A DNA stretch of 64,000 nucleotides from an uncultured Acetatifactor sp. (GTDB lineage: Bacteria; Bacillota; Clostridia; Lachnospirales; Lachnospiraceae). The stretch spans positions 39,416-103,415 of the forward strand of contig CATKXX010000006.1 in NCBI GenBank assembly GCA_949840935.1. The letters are read 5' to 3'. This document shows, piece by piece, positions 34,284-43,452 of the stretch (its first letter is position 1; every line of letters starts with the position of its first letter). Below the pieces are notes generated by a model. The model was not told where the DNA came from. It did no database searches and saw only the letters and a list, made by a program, of their open reading frames with translations. Position numbers and translations under genes: made by a program.

Positions 34284-34913
34284 ATGCATGACACCGCTAT
34301 AGAAATGGCCAAAAGATTATTAGTGGACAGTATATGGAAAAGCGCGAACCTGGAAGGGCTGGGAACCACGTTTCCAAAGACGGAGGCTATTCTGGCTAAC
34401 GCGCCAACGACCACCAGGACAGAGGAAGTACTGTTTGTGATCAATATGAAACGGGCATGGCAATTCCTTCTGGATAATCTGCAATACGATAACTGTATCA
34501 TGCTGTTGAGAGAATTCGATAAAATCGTCGGGGAATTATTATTCCGGTATGCCGGTGAGATCAGGACAATCCCGGTACAGATTGGCGGAACGTCATGGGA
34601 ACCCGGGATGCCCCAGACCGGGGTTATCATAGATGCTCTCAGAGAAATAGGACAGACGGAAGACATTGAGTTAAAGGCGTTAAAATATTTCTGCTATATT
34701 GCAAGAACCCAGATGTTTATTGATGGGAATAAGCGTGTGGCACAGTTGATGGCAAACAAGGTGCTGATCGAAAATAATGTGGGAATCTTTCAAATTCCTA
34801 TTGAAAAACTGGAAGAATTTAAAGGTATGCTGATTCACTTTTATGAAACGGGGAATGATGCGGAAATCATTGTGTTTATGAAAAATCATTGTATCAGGCG
34901 TGTACAGGGATGA
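34284..34913 (+). CDS. Fic-like protein with altered catalytic motif
   Basis: A 209-residue Fic-domain protein. The start at 34284 (MHDTAIEMAK) follows GTGAGGA. An N-terminal SANLEGL matches the class II inhibitory motif (S/T)xxxE(G/N), followed by TTFPKTEAIL. The active-site loop reads ARTQMFIDGNKRVAQL; aligned with HPFxxGNGRxxR, the catalytic His is Gln and the second Gly is Lys. Fic enzymes transfer AMP or other groups to Tyr, Ser or Thr. With His lost, AMPylation is doubtful. The GNKR form is also known in Doc-like proteins. It lies directly after the broken ATPase gene. Confidence 0.75.
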   Translation: MHDTAIEMAKRLLVDSIWKSANLEGLGTTFPKTEAILANAPTTTRTEEVLFVINMKRAWQFLLDNLQYDNCIMLLREFDKIVGELLFRYAGEIRTIPVQIGGTSWEPGMPQTGVIIDALREIGQTEDIELKALKYFCYIARTQMFIDGNKRVAQLMANKVLIENNVGIFQIPIEKLEEFKGMLIHFYETGNDAEIIVFMKNHCIRRVQG

Positions 34914-35032
34914 CTTTCAACGGAATCAGGTCAATTACGACAGACAAAAAACAGTAAAACAACAAAGATAATCAAACAAAATTAACATGCGCAAGGGGGG
35001 GGCCTTCCTGAGCGTGCGGAAATGAGGAAATC

Positions 35033-36160
35033 ATGAGCAAAAGACTGTTACATACTCCCGAGGGAGTCAGGGATCTTTACGGAAAGGAATATGAGCGGAA
35101 GCTTTTTGTGGAGAAAAAGCTGCATGAGAAGCTGCGTCTTTACGGCTATGAGGATATTCAGACGCCGACCTTTGAATTTTTCGATGTTTTTTCCAAGGAG
35201 GTGGGGACGACACCCAGCAGGGAGCTGTACAAATTCTTTGACAAGGAAAACAATACCCTTGTGCTGCGGCCTGATTTTACCCCCTCCATCGCCCGCTGTG
35301 CGGCGAAGTATTTCTGTGAGGAACAGGTTCCCTTAAGATTCAGCTATATGGGAAACACCTTTAACAATAATTCCAATCTTCAGGGCAAGCTTAAGGAATC
35401 GACTCAGATGGGCGCGGAGCTCATCGGCGAGCCCTCTGTGGAGGCGGACGGGGAGATGATCAGCCTGGTCATTGAAGCGCTGTTGAGCACTGGCTTAAGC
35501 CGCTTCCAGCTCAGCATCGGCCAGGTGGAATATTTTAAGGGCCTGTGCGAGGAGGCCGGGCTGGACGAGGAGACGGAATACGACCTGCGGGACTGTATCT
35601 CCGGGAAAAATTACTTTGCGGCCCAGGAGCTTTTGCTGGAGAGAGGGGTAGAGGAGCCCTATCAGAGCAGGCTGTTAAGGGTGGCGGATATGTTCGGCAA
35701 TATGTGCTCCCTGACGGAGGCCAGGGAGATGGTGAAGAATCCCCGCTCCATCGCGGCCATCCAGCGCCTTGAGAAATTGTATGAAGTGCTTCAGGCATAC
35801 GGTGTGGCGGAATATGTGTCCTTCGACCTGGGGATGCTGAGCAAATATAATTATTACACCGGCGTCATTTTCAAGGCATACACCTATGGCGTGGGAGAAG
35901 CCATTGTGAAGGGAGGCAGATATGACCGCCTTCTGGAGCAATTTGGGAAAAAGGCTCCCGCCGTGGGATTCTGCGTGGTCATCGACAGCATTATGGAGGC
36001 CCTTTCCAGACAGAGGGTCGAGATTCCCCTTGCGGAGGCCGCAAAGATACTATATTACGAGGAAAGCACGTATCAGGAGAAGCTGGCGGAGGCCAGGAGG
36101 CTGCGGGGGGAGAATGTGGCGGTAACGCTGGTCAGGAAAGAGAGGAATGCGAAACTATGA
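35033..36160 (+). CDS. hisZ: ATP phosphoribosyltransferase regulatory subunit, 3'-truncated
   Basis: A 375-residue HisZ, a catalytically inactive histidyl-tRNA-synthetase-like protein that activates the short HisG for the first step of histidine synthesis. Class II synthetase-like blocks are seen: LLHTPEGVRDLYGKE, RPDFTPSIARCAA, FSYMGNTF, FDLGMLSKYNYYTGVIFKAY and GGRYDRLLEQFG. After VAVTLVRKE the frame runs into ERNAKL and stops in ATGA, where a decayed AAA-ATPase/PD-(D/E)XK sequence begins. The C-terminal 40-50 residues usual in such proteins therefore appear lost. The conserved dimeric core is intact, so residual function is possible. Confidence 0.88.
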   Translation: MSKRLLHTPEGVRDLYGKEYERKLFVEKKLHEKLRLYGYEDIQTPTFEFFDVFSKEVGTTPSRELYKFFDKENNTLVLRPDFTPSIARCAAKYFCEEQVPLRFSYMGNTFNNNSNLQGKLKESTQMGAELIGEPSVEADGEMISLVIEALLSTGLSRFQLSIGQVEYFKGLCEEAGLDEETEYDLRDCISGKNYFAAQELLLERGVEEPYQSRLLRVADMFGNMCSLTEAREMVKNPRSIAAIQRLEKLYEVLQAYGVAEYVSFDLGMLSKYNYYTGVIFKAYTYGVGEAIVKGGRYDRLLEQFGKKAPAVGFCVVIDSIMEALSRQRVEIPLAEAAKILYYEESTYQEKLAEARRLRGENVAVTLVRKERNAKL

Positions 36161-36479
36161 AAACATGGTACTACGGATACCGCTTCGGCAATGCGGAGGT
36201 CTACTGTCCACCGCCAGACGGGAATTGGAACGGCTTTTTAACGCATATCTTCTGAAAACGATCAGCATACGGGACACCGGTGTGCGTAAGGCGGCAAAGG
36301 ATAATTTTTACCACGGGAATCTGGCGGCAGGCTGCGAGAAAGCCCTGGAACAGATTGCGGAAATGGGATATGAGGCAAAACTGCTGCAGAATGGCATGAG
36401 TAATATTATTAAATTCGGTATTGCCTGTAACAGGAAAACCTGTAAGGCGGCAGTCAGAAAGGACGAGACAAATGAGTGA
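36157..36479 (+). pseudogene. Decayed AAA-ATPase-like/PD-(D/E)XK gene
   Basis: Three collinear scraps of the protein family seen at 9263-10972 lie between hisZ and hisG. The first (36157 on) reads KTWYYGYRFGNAEVYCP, matching KEWYDGYRFGNAEIYCP. The second, in another frame, reads LFNAYLLKTISIRDTGVRK then DNFYHGN. The third reads CEKALEQIAEMGYEAKLL then GIACNRKTCK. The parts between them are deleted and the frame shifts after the first scrap. The last codons overlap the hisG start. It is an insertion relic that took the end of hisZ. Confidence 0.85.
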
Positions 36480-37122
36480 TGACAGATATCTGACCTTTGC
36501 CCTGGGCAAGGGCAGACTGGCAAATAAGACGATGGAATTGTTTGAGAAGATTGGGATCACCTGCGAGGAGATGGAGGACAAGAGTTCCCGGAAACTGATC
36601 TTCGTCAATGAAGAATTAAAGCTGCGCTTCTTTCTGTCCAAAGGGCCGGACGTGCCCACCTATGTGGAGTATGGTGCGGCGGACATCGGGATCGTGGGCA
36701 GGGATACCATCCTGGAGGAAAACAGGAATGTCTATGAGGTATTGGATTTAGGCTATGGAAAATGCCGTATGTGCGTCTGCGGACCGGCTTCCGCCAGGGA
36801 GCTTTTGCAGCATCATGAGCGGATCCGCGTGGCCAGCAAATACCCCAATATCGCCAGGGATTATTTTTACGATAAGAAGCATCAGACCGTGGATATCATC
36901 AAGCTCAACGGCTCCGTGGAGTTGGGGCCATTGGTGGAGCTGTCGGATGTGATCGTGGATATCGTGGAGACAGGCTCCACCTTAAAGGAAAACGGCCTGG
37001 AGGTCTTGGAGGAGGTCTGCCCCCTGTCCGCCAGGATGATCGTAAACCCAGTGAGTATGCAGATGGAGACGGAGCGGATTAAGGATCTGGTGAACAGGCT
37101 TCGCAGGCAGCTGTCCGCCTGA
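36472..37122 (+). CDS. hisG: ATP phosphoribosyltransferase, short form
   Basis: A 216-residue short-form HisG, catalysing ATP plus PRPP to phosphoribosyl-ATP. The start at 36472 (MSDDRYLTFALGKGRLANKTMELFEKIGI) has GAAAGGACGAG upstream. VEYGAADIGIVGRDTILE and DVIVDIVETGSTLKENGLEVLEEV (the PRPP-binding region) are intact. This form lacks the C-terminal regulatory domain and needs HisZ; here hisZ lies directly upstream but is truncated. In most relatives hisD would follow; here it is 4.9 kb away. Confidence 0.95.
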   Translation: MSDDRYLTFALGKGRLANKTMELFEKIGITCEEMEDKSSRKLIFVNEELKLRFFLSKGPDVPTYVEYGAADIGIVGRDTILEENRNVYEVLDLGYGKCRMCVCGPASARELLQHHERIRVASKYPNIARDYFYDKKHQTVDIIKLNGSVELGPLVELSDVIVDIVETGSTLKENGLEVLEEVCPLSARMIVNPVSMQMETERIKDLVNRLRRQLSA

Positions 37123-37139
37123 ATCTTATAAAACCTTTA

Positions 37140-37157
37140 AAACAGGTTGACCTGTTT
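37140..37157. promoter_or_regulatory. Operator-like palindrome after hisG
   Basis: AAACAGGT-TG-ACCTGTTT is a perfect 8-bp inverted repeat 18 bases past hisG and 90 bases before the phosphatase gene. No T tract follows, so a protein-binding site is as likely as a weak terminator. Confidence 0.4.
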
Positions 37158-37246
37158 GGTCTATAGGTTGACAATTGATCTGAAGTGTTTGGCTCTTTGA
37201 CTGTGGAAATGGAGCAAACAGCAAACGCGTTGAAATGAGGTTAAGT

Positions 37247-37927
37247 ATGAATAGTCTGCTGGAAACCACCATGAACACCAGAATATTGGGCCGTTCCATA
37301 ACAGCGCAGGGCAGAGGCCCGGGCCTTCTGCTTCGGAGCGATGAAATCAGGCATCCCAGTGAGCGGGATATTCAATACCTGCTGAAGGGGCAGATTACCA
37401 CCATCATTGACCTGCGGGGGAAAGCGGATGCAGCCAAATTCCCCAGTCCCTTTGCCCACATGCAGGATTTTTTTTACCATAACATTGCCATAGAGGAGGG
37501 CAGCAGTGTGCCGGAGTCGGTCGCAGCGGTTCCTGGCAGCTACCTGGACATTGCCGGATCCGCCAATATGGCTGCGGTGTTCCGGTGTATTGCCCGGGCG
37601 CCACAGGGGGTATTGTTCCACTGTGCGGCGGGGAAGGACCGGACAGGGGTGGTCTCTGCCATCCTGCTCCTGTTTGCAGGCGCCAGCGTGGAAGAGATCG
37701 TGGAAGATTACATGCTGACAAAGGAATGTAATCACAGGCGCTTTGCGCTGGCCAGGAAAAAATTCCCCCACATCGATATCAATATCATCATTCCCAGGGA
37801 AGAATATATGCTCCGCTTCCTGCAGCTGTTTCACGACCGGTACGGCTCCGTATCGTCTTATTTCCGGGAGATCGGACTGACGCCGGAGGAGACGGGGCTT
37901 TTGCGTGATAAACTGCTGTATTTGTAA
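37247..37927 (+). CDS. Tyrosine-protein phosphatase (Y_phosphatase3 type)
   Basis: A 226-residue phosphatase of the bacterial Tyr/dual-specificity group. The P-loop HCAAGKDRTG (Cx5R) is in the middle, and TTIIDLRGKADAAKF upstream fits the family's Asp loop. The start at 37247 has TGAGG before it; an ATG 12 bases upstream is possible. Members dephosphorylate phosphotyrosine or phosphoinositides; the target is unknown. The gene is the first of three separating the two his blocks. It ends in a terminator shared with the converging symporter gene. Confidence 0.87.
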   Translation: MNSLLETTMNTRILGRSITAQGRGPGLLLRSDEIRHPSERDIQYLLKGQITTIIDLRGKADAAKFPSPFAHMQDFFYHNIAIEEGSSVPESVAAVPGSYLDIAGSANMAAVFRCIARAPQGVLFHCAAGKDRTGVVSAILLLFAGASVEEIVEDYMLTKECNHRRFALARKKFPHIDINIIIPREEYMLRFLQLFHDRYGSVSSYFREIGLTPEETGLLRDKLLYL

Positions 37928-37952
37928 GATTTGTAAGGCGAGGCCCAAAAGC

Positions 37953-37989
37953 AGAGGAGGACGTGTATTTCTACACATCCTCCTCTTTT
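37953..37989. terminator. Bidirectional terminator
   Basis: AGAGGAGGACGTGTA (37953-37967) pairs with TACACATCCTCCTCT (37972-37986) with a single G-T mismatch and a 4-base loop, followed by T's on + and preceded by A-rich sequence. It serves the phosphatase (+) and overlaps the last codons and stop of the symporter (-). Confidence 0.8.
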
Positions 37990-39506
37990 AAATATTCTCT
38001 GCTGGACACTCTGGCGGTGTTGTCATAACATTTAAATATCCCTTTCAGAAATTCCCCGCTCAGCTTTGGCGTTACCAGACTGACTGCCGGCGTGACGATC
38101 AGCCCTGCGATCATGGCCACAGCCCCGGCGTTAATGGGAGAAGCGATAAATTTGAAGAACATATTGGACACCGTAATGCCCACACCGCAGAGAAAGCTTG
38201 CCCAGACACCGGCCTTTGTGACGCCCTTCCAGTACAGGCCATAGAGGAACGGGGCAAGGAATGCTCCCGCAAGGGCTCCCCAGGAGATACCCATGAGCTG
38301 TGCGATAAACGTGGGCGGATTCAGCGCCAGGACGACGGATACCACAATGAAGAACACGATCAGCATGCGTATGTAGATCAGCTGCTTTTTGTCGTCCATT
38401 TTCTTTACGATCGTTCCCTTAATAAAATCCAGCGTCAGTGTGGAAGCCGAGGTCAGCACCAGGGAGGAGAGCGTAGACATGGAGGCCGACAGCACCAGTA
38501 TGATGACCACGCCGATCAGGATATCCGGCAGTGTTGAGAGCATGGAAGGAATGATGGCGTCATAGAGCACAGAGCCATCGGCCCTGTACAGCGCGGAGGA
38601 ATCAAACAGCCTCCCGAAACCTCCCAGGAAGTAACAGCCTCCCGAAACCACCACGGCGAAGAAGGTGGAAACAATGGTGCCGGTTTTAATAGCCTTCTCA
38701 CTCTTGATGGCATAAAATTTGTGTACCATCTGGGGCAGCCCCCAGGTGCCCAGGGAAGTCAGGATAATGACCCCCAGGAGATTTAAGGGATCCGTGCCGA
38801 AGAAGGAGGCGAAAGCGCCCTGTTGTCCCAGCGTTACCGGCACATCCGAAGGGATTTCGGAAAGCTTCCTGACTGCCTCGATAAACCCTCCCTGCCCGGA
38901 AAGCACTGCGGCGATCACCGCCACAATACCGAACAGCATGATAATTCCCTGGATAAAATCGTTGATAGCGGTTGCCATGTACCCTCCCAGGATCACATAA
39001 ACGCCGGTGAGCACTGCCATTGTGACAACGCAGACCGTATAGGGTATATCGAAGGCCATGCCGAAGAGCCTGGACAGCCCGTTGTAAACGGAAGCAGTGT
39101 AGGGAATCATAAATACAAATGCGATAGCAGAAGCCGTCAGCTTTATCACATTACTGTCATAGCGTCTTCCGAAGAAATCCGGCATGGTTGCCACCTCCAG
39201 ATGATGGGTCATGACCCTTGTGCGCCGGCCCATGGCAACCCATGCCAGCAGCGATCCGATCACAGCGTTCCCCAGGCCGATCCAGGTGGAAGCGAGGCCG
39301 TATTTCCATCCGAACTGTCCCGCGTATCCCTCAAATACCACCGCGGAAAAGTAAGATGTCCCATAGGCGAAGGCCGAAAGCCACGGGCCAACGCTGCGTC
39401 CCCCCAGCACGAAATCCGTCATACTGTTGGTACTCTTTCTGGCGTACAGCCCCACCCCGATCATACATCCGAAAAACAAAAACAGCAAAATAATTTTGAC
39501 CAGCAT
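37971..39506 (-). CDS. Sodium/solute symporter (SSS family)
   Basis: A 511-residue, about 13-span membrane transporter of the sodium:solute symporter family (PutP/PanF/SGLT group). The start at 39506 (MLVKIILLFLFFGCMIGVGLYARK) has CAGGAGGC upstream; the longer open frame has no such site. Family marks are FVLGGRSVGPWLSAFAYGTSYFSAVVF, GGYMATAINDFIQGIIMLFG (signature region) and SASMSTLSSLVLTSASTLTLDF. It would take up a solute, possibly an amino acid such as proline, with Na+; the substrate is not certain. A strong promoter with an operator-like palindrome lies upstream. Confidence 0.92.
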   Translation of the reverse strand: MLVKIILLFLFFGCMIGVGLYARKSTNSMTDFVLGGRSVGPWLSAFAYGTSYFSAVVFEGYAGQFGWKYGLASTWIGLGNAVIGSLLAWVAMGRRTRVMTHHLEVATMPDFFGRRYDSNVIKLTASAIAFVFMIPYTASVYNGLSRLFGMAFDIPYTVCVVTMAVLTGVYVILGGYMATAINDFIQGIIMLFGIVAVIAAVLSGQGGFIEAVRKLSEIPSDVPVTLGQQGAFASFFGTDPLNLLGVIILTSLGTWGLPQMVHKFYAIKSEKAIKTGTIVSTFFAVVVSGGCYFLGGFGRLFDSSALYRADGSVLYDAIIPSMLSTLPDILIGVVIILVLSASMSTLSSLVLTSASTLTLDFIKGTIVKKMDDKKQLIYIRMLIVFFIVVSVVLALNPPTFIAQLMGISWGALAGAFLAPFLYGLYWKGVTKAGVWASFLCGVGITVSNMFFKFIASPINAGAVAMIAGLIVTPAVSLVTPKLSGEFLKGIFKCYDNTARVSSREYLKEEDV

Positions 39507-39582
39507 AGTTAAGCCTCCTGAGTAAAAATTTGTCCGCGCATGAATGCTTTCATGTGCGCACTTTAATACTTCAACGCTTTTA

Positions 39583-39599
39583 AGCAGTAAAGTACTGCT
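39583..39599. promoter_or_regulatory. Palindromic operator over the symporter transcription start
   Basis: AGCAGTA-AAG-TACTGCT is a perfect 7-bp inverted repeat touching the -10 box of the minus-strand promoter at 39600-39628, so a bound protein would block transcription start. The cognate regulator is unknown. Confidence 0.6.
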
Positions 39600-39628
39600 A
39601 TTATAACGCCGCCTAAGGAGCCTGTCAA
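39600..39628 (-). promoter_or_regulatory. Strong SigA promoter for the symporter gene
   Basis: On the minus strand, consensus TTGACA (39623-39628) and consensus TATAAT (39600-39605) are separated by exactly 17 bases. The start codon is about 95 bases downstream, leaving a leader that includes an imperfect hairpin (about 39534-39561). The spacer region 39507-39837 holds this promoter, the palindrome and the divergent chemoreceptor promoter. Confidence 0.85.
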
Positions 39629-39710
39629 TATTATTTGAATTGGATGATTTGTATTTTTTTTGGAAAAATTTGTATTTTTGCATAAACTTTAAAACAATTA
39701 AAAATAAATG

Positions 39711-39739
39711 TAGTCAATATTTCCTAATGGTGCTATAAT
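39711..39739 (+). promoter_or_regulatory. Promoter for the chemoreceptor gene
   Basis: TAGTCA (-35) and TATAAT (-10) are 17 bases apart, about 100 bases before the chemoreceptor start. AATATTTCC (39716-39724) and GGAAATATT (39765-39773) form an inverted pair around the -10 box. No flagellar-sigma-type promoter is seen. Confidence 0.5.
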
Positions 39740-39837
39740 ATTTCTATAAAAAAAATGGTGCTTCGGAAATATTCATAACAAGGATATATTACTACTAGAG
39801 ATTTTTCTGTGAGGTTGCCAGGAAACGGGGGCATTTT

Positions 39838-41871
39838 ATGCAAAATGAAAACAGTAACAGACCATTGCCTAATCCGAAGGCAGGGAAAAAGGGAGGAGGA
39901 TTTGTCAGTATAGAAAAGAAGATATCTTCGAGCTTTGCCAGGACGATCATAATCAGCTGCATTGTCCTGGGTGTGATCACTTCCATATTAAGCTTTAATT
40001 CTTCTATCAATGCTGTTTCTGAAACCATTAATAACACTTCTGATGTAGCGGCGTATTATGTTTCCGCGGCTCTCCAGCAGTATGTTGCTATCGCATATGA
40101 AACCGGGAGTATAGCGCGTCTTGCCGATCCTGACAGGCCGGTGGAAGACAAAGCAGCCATATTGAATCAGAGAGTGGAGGATCATGGCTTTGAGAGGGCG
40201 TTTCTTGTAGATTCCAACGGAATTGATATCATTTCAGGAACAGATTTTTCTGACCGGCCCTTTTATAAAGAGGCTATGCAGGGCAATACATATATTTCAA
40301 CCCCCGCATACAGTGAGGTTACAAAGACAGTATCCTATGCGGTTGCCGCCCCTCTGTGGGAGGGAGGAATTCCTGATACAAAGCCGGTGGGAGCCGTTGT
40401 GTACGTTCCGAACGGGGAATATTTAAACGATATCATGCGTTCCATCAAGGTGGGAGAAGGCGGTACGGCGTTTATGCTTGACTCCAATGGAATTACCATA
40501 GCGGATCTGGATTCTTCCCTTGTGGGCGTGGAAGACAGTGTACATCTGGGCGATACGAATCCAAGGCTCAGGAAATACAGTGCAATCTGTAAAAGAATGG
40601 TTGCAGGGGAGGAAGGCACAGGAACCTATTCCTATGGTGGAGTAAAGAAGGTAGTCGCCTTTTCACAGGTTCCGGGCACCGAGGGATGGAGTATCGGCGT
40701 CGCTGCAGTCCGGAGCGAATTTTTAGGTATGTTTTACATCTCACTTGCGCTTACTGTTGTCTTTGTAATCGCTTTTGCCATATATGGAATCAAAAGCGGA
40801 GTCAGCCTGGGAAGGAAAATCGTACATCCGATCACAGCGGTGGTCAATCGCCTGGCGCTTCTGGCAGAAGGCGATCTCCATTCTGCAGTGCCTGTTCCGG
40901 AGGTAAATGATGAGACGGCGACACTGATGAGCAGCCTTGAAAAAACCATCCAGGATCTTAAGGATGTGATTGCCGATATCGATAATCATCTTGCAGAATT
41001 GTCCGATGGCAATTTCATGATTGATGTGGGGGACGACTATAAAGGGGACTTTTCCGAGATAAGCCGTTCCTTCAGGGGAATCATATCTTCTCTCAGCTCG
41101 GCCATGAGGGATATCGACAATAATGCCAAGAATGTTCAGAGAGGCGCTGAAGATCTGTCCGGAGCCGCGATGCAGCTGGCTGAGGGCGCTACGGATCAGG
41201 CCAGCGCGGTGGAAGAGCTCACGGCAACCATTGCTGAGATTTCGGAAAAAATACGCATTAATGCCGAGAATGCTGATAAGACAATGCTTATTGTCTCCGA
41301 AATGAATAACCGCGTCATTGAGAGCAACGAGCATATGAAGAATAATACGGAAGCCATGGATAAAATCAGGGTGGCTTCTGACAAGATTGCAGCGATCATC
41401 AGCAGTATTGAGGATATTGCAGATCAGACGGCGCTGCTGGCACTGAATGCATCTATCGAAGCGGCCAGGGCCGGGGAGCACGGCAAGGGCTTTGGGGTCG
41501 TAGCCACACAGGTAGGCGCGCTGGCAGATCAGAGCTCAGAAGCGGCAAGGAATACGAAGGATCTGATTCAAAACGCTATCGCGGCAGTGGAGGAAGGTAT
41601 CCAGCTTGCCAATTCTACGGCGGACTCCCTGCTCTCTGTGGTAGAGAACGCAAACGTGGTGAACAAGTCCATGGAAGAGATTGCTATTGCGTCCGACGAT
41701 CAGGCAGAAGCTGCAGCACAGGTTTCGCAGGGGATCAACCAGATTGCAGAGGTTGTAGAATCCAACTCTGCAACTTCCCAGGAGAGCGCCGCTGCCTCAG
41801 AAGAATTGTCAAGGCAGGCGGATATGCTAAAGAAGCTGGTCGGCAAATTCCAGTATGCAAGTGAAAATTGA
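39838..41871 (+). CDS. Methyl-accepting chemotaxis protein
   Basis: A 677-residue chemoreceptor. A cytoplasmic N-terminal stretch of about 30 residues precedes the first membrane span (about 38-60). An extracellular dCache-like sensor follows (about 65-300, with [25 protein letters not shown] and [10 protein letters not shown]), then a second span (about 303-328), HAMP, and the signalling coiled coil with the conserved tip [23 protein letters not shown]. dCache sensors often bind amino acids; a link to the neighbouring symporter is possible but unproven. Flagellar genes are not in the window apart from a FliD-C-like gene near 53 kb. Confidence 0.95.
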   Translation: MQNENSNRPLPNPKAGKKGGGFVSIEKKISSSFARTIIISCIVLGVITSILSFNSSINAVSETINNTSDVAAYYVSAALQQYVAIAYETGSIARLADPDRPVEDKAAILNQRVEDHGFERAFLVDSNGIDIISGTDFSDRPFYKEAMQGNTYISTPAYSEVTKTVSYAVAAPLWEGGIPDTKPVGAVVYVPNGEYLNDIMRSIKVGEGGTAFMLDSNGITIADLDSSLVGVEDSVHLGDTNPRLRKYSAICKRMVAGEEGTGTYSYGGVKKVVAFSQVPGTEGWSIGVAAVRSEFLGMFYISLALTVVFVIAFAIYGIKSGVSLGRKIVHPITAVVNRLALLAEGDLHSAVPVPEVNDETATLMSSLEKTIQDLKDVIADIDNHLAELSDGNFMIDVGDDYKGDFSEISRSFRGIISSLSSAMRDIDNNAKNVQRGAEDLSGAAMQLAEGATDQASAVEELTATIAEISEKIRINAENADKTMLIVSEMNNRVIESNEHMKNNTEAMDKIRVASDKIAAIISSIEDIADQTALLALNASIEAARAGEHGKGFGVVATQVGALADQSSEAARNTKDLIQNAIAAVEEGIQLANSTADSLLSVVENANVVNKSMEEIAIASDDQAEAAAQVSQGINQIAEVVESNSATSQESAAASEELSRQADMLKKLVGKFQYASEN

Positions 41872-41891
41872 TATGGGACATCCGTATATGG

Positions 41892-41921
41892 GCCGGTTGG
41901 TATTACGCCAACCGGCTTTTT
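41892..41921 (+). terminator. Terminator after the chemoreceptor gene
   Basis: GCCGGTTGG (41892-41900) pairs perfectly with CCAACCGGC (41908-41916) around a 7-base loop, followed by five T. Confidence 0.9.
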
Positions 41922-42049
41922 GACCGTTACAGTCATTGATGTGCCGAAAAGCCAGGAGCAGAAAAAGTCAAAATAAAGATTTCTATTGGGACAATTTTAT
42001 GCTATACTGTTCTTGATTTTTGATCAGATATGTCATGAGGAGGTAAGAG

Positions 42050-43342
42050 ATGAAAATAATAGAGCTGACAGCCGAAGCAAAAAAGGATATTTTAAACAGC
42101 CTGTTAAAAAGAAGTCCCAATAACTATACGGAGTATGAGGAGACGGTAAGCCGGATTGTTGAGGATGTGCGGACGCACAGAGACAGGGCGGTTTTTGACT
42201 ATACCCTGAAATTCGACAGGTTTGCACTGGATGCAGATAATATCAGGGTTACCAGGGAAGAGACTGAGAAGGCCTATGAAGAATTAGATGAAAAGCTGGT
42301 CGGGGCCATCCGGAAAGCGGCGGAAAATATCCGTTCCTTTCATTCCAGGCAGCTTCGCAACAGCTGGTTTGACGCTAAGGAGGACGGATCCATCCTTGGC
42401 ATGAAGATTACTCCCATTGAAAGGGCCGGTGTCTATGTCCCCGGTGGAAAGGCCGCCTATCCTTCCAGTGTACTGATGAATGTCATTCCTGCCAGGGTAG
42501 CTGGCGTCAGGGATATCATAATCACCACGCCTCCCGGGGCCGACGGAAAAGTAAATCCCGGTACCCTGGTGGCTGCCGATATCGCGGGAGTCAACACTAT
42601 ATACAAGGCCGGAGGGGCCCAGGCCATTGCCGCCATGGCCTTTGGAACGGAATCTATTCCCAAAGTGGACAAAATCACAGGCCCCGGTAATATCTTTGTG
42701 GCGTTAGCCAAGAAGGCTGTATACGGGTATGTGAGCATTGACTCCATCGCCGGCCCCAGCGAGATACTTGTGCTCGCCGACGAGACGGCAAATCCCCGCT
42801 ATGTAGCGGCAGATCTGTTGTCCCAGGCGGAACACGACGAGATGGCAAGCGCTATCCTGATCACCACTTCCAGAGAGCTTGCGCAAAAGGTTTCGGAGCA
42901 GGTGGATTTATTTGTCAGCGAGCTTTCCCGAAAGGAGATCATGCGGCAGTCACTGGATCATTACGGATATATACTTCTGGCAGAGGACATGAACGATGCC
43001 ATTGACACGGCAAATGAGATTGCTTCTGAGCACCTGGAAATACTGACAGCGAACCCCTTTGAGATAATGACAAGAATCCGCAACGCGGGCGCTATCTTTA
43101 TGGGAGAGTATGCTTCCGAACCCCTGGGAGATTACTTTGCGGGCCCGAACCACATCCTGCCAACCAACGGTACGGCAAGGTTCTTCTCACCGGTCAGCGT
43201 GGACGACTTTATTAAGAAGACCAGCATCATCTCTTATTCCAGGGAAGCCCTTGAGAAAGTACATGAGGACATTGAGACTTTTGCTGAGGGCGAGGGGCTC
43301 ACCGCCCATGCCAACAGCATAAGGGTCAGATTTGAGAAGTAA
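42050..43342 (+). CDS. hisD: Histidinol dehydrogenase
   Basis: A 430-residue HisD of normal length, catalysing the last two oxidations from histidinol to histidine. Conserved blocks are ERAGVYVPGGKAAYPSSVLMN, KITGPGNIFVALAK, SIAGPSEILVLAD, LLSQAEHDEMASAILIT, and GAIFMGEYASEPLGDYFAGPNHILPT with the catalytic His residues. ATGAGGAGGTAAGAG gives a strong ribosome-binding site. It starts the second his block (hisD-hisB-hisIE); hisG is 4.9 kb upstream. Confidence 0.97.
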   Translation: MKIIELTAEAKKDILNSLLKRSPNNYTEYEETVSRIVEDVRTHRDRAVFDYTLKFDRFALDADNIRVTREETEKAYEELDEKLVGAIRKAAENIRSFHSRQLRNSWFDAKEDGSILGMKITPIERAGVYVPGGKAAYPSSVLMNVIPARVAGVRDIIITTPPGADGKVNPGTLVAADIAGVNTIYKAGGAQAIAAMAFGTESIPKVDKITGPGNIFVALAKKAVYGYVSIDSIAGPSEILVLADETANPRYVAADLLSQAEHDEMASAILITTSRELAQKVSEQVDLFVSELSRKEIMRQSLDHYGYILLAEDMNDAIDTANEIASEHLEILTANPFEIMTRIRNAGAIFMGEYASEPLGDYFAGPNHILPTNGTARFFSPVSVDDFIKKTSIISYSREALEKVHEDIETFAEGEGLTAHANSIRVRFEK

Positions 43343-43452
43343 GACGGGCTCTCGGAAAGTCAGGCAAGTAATTTGGCGAAATATGAACAGGTCAGTACAC
43401 TAGGTGCAAGAGAGATTCCGAGAGACTTATGAAAGAGGAAAGAGAGGTTGTT

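Noticed and set aside
34914..35032. Histidine T-box leader before hisZ
   Set aside because: The gap is too short for a T-box and lacks the conserved T-box sequence and antiterminator.
39740..39837. Cyclic-di-GMP riboswitch in the chemoreceptor leader
   Set aside because: Such switches often precede chemoreceptor genes, but the conserved core elements and helices are not present.
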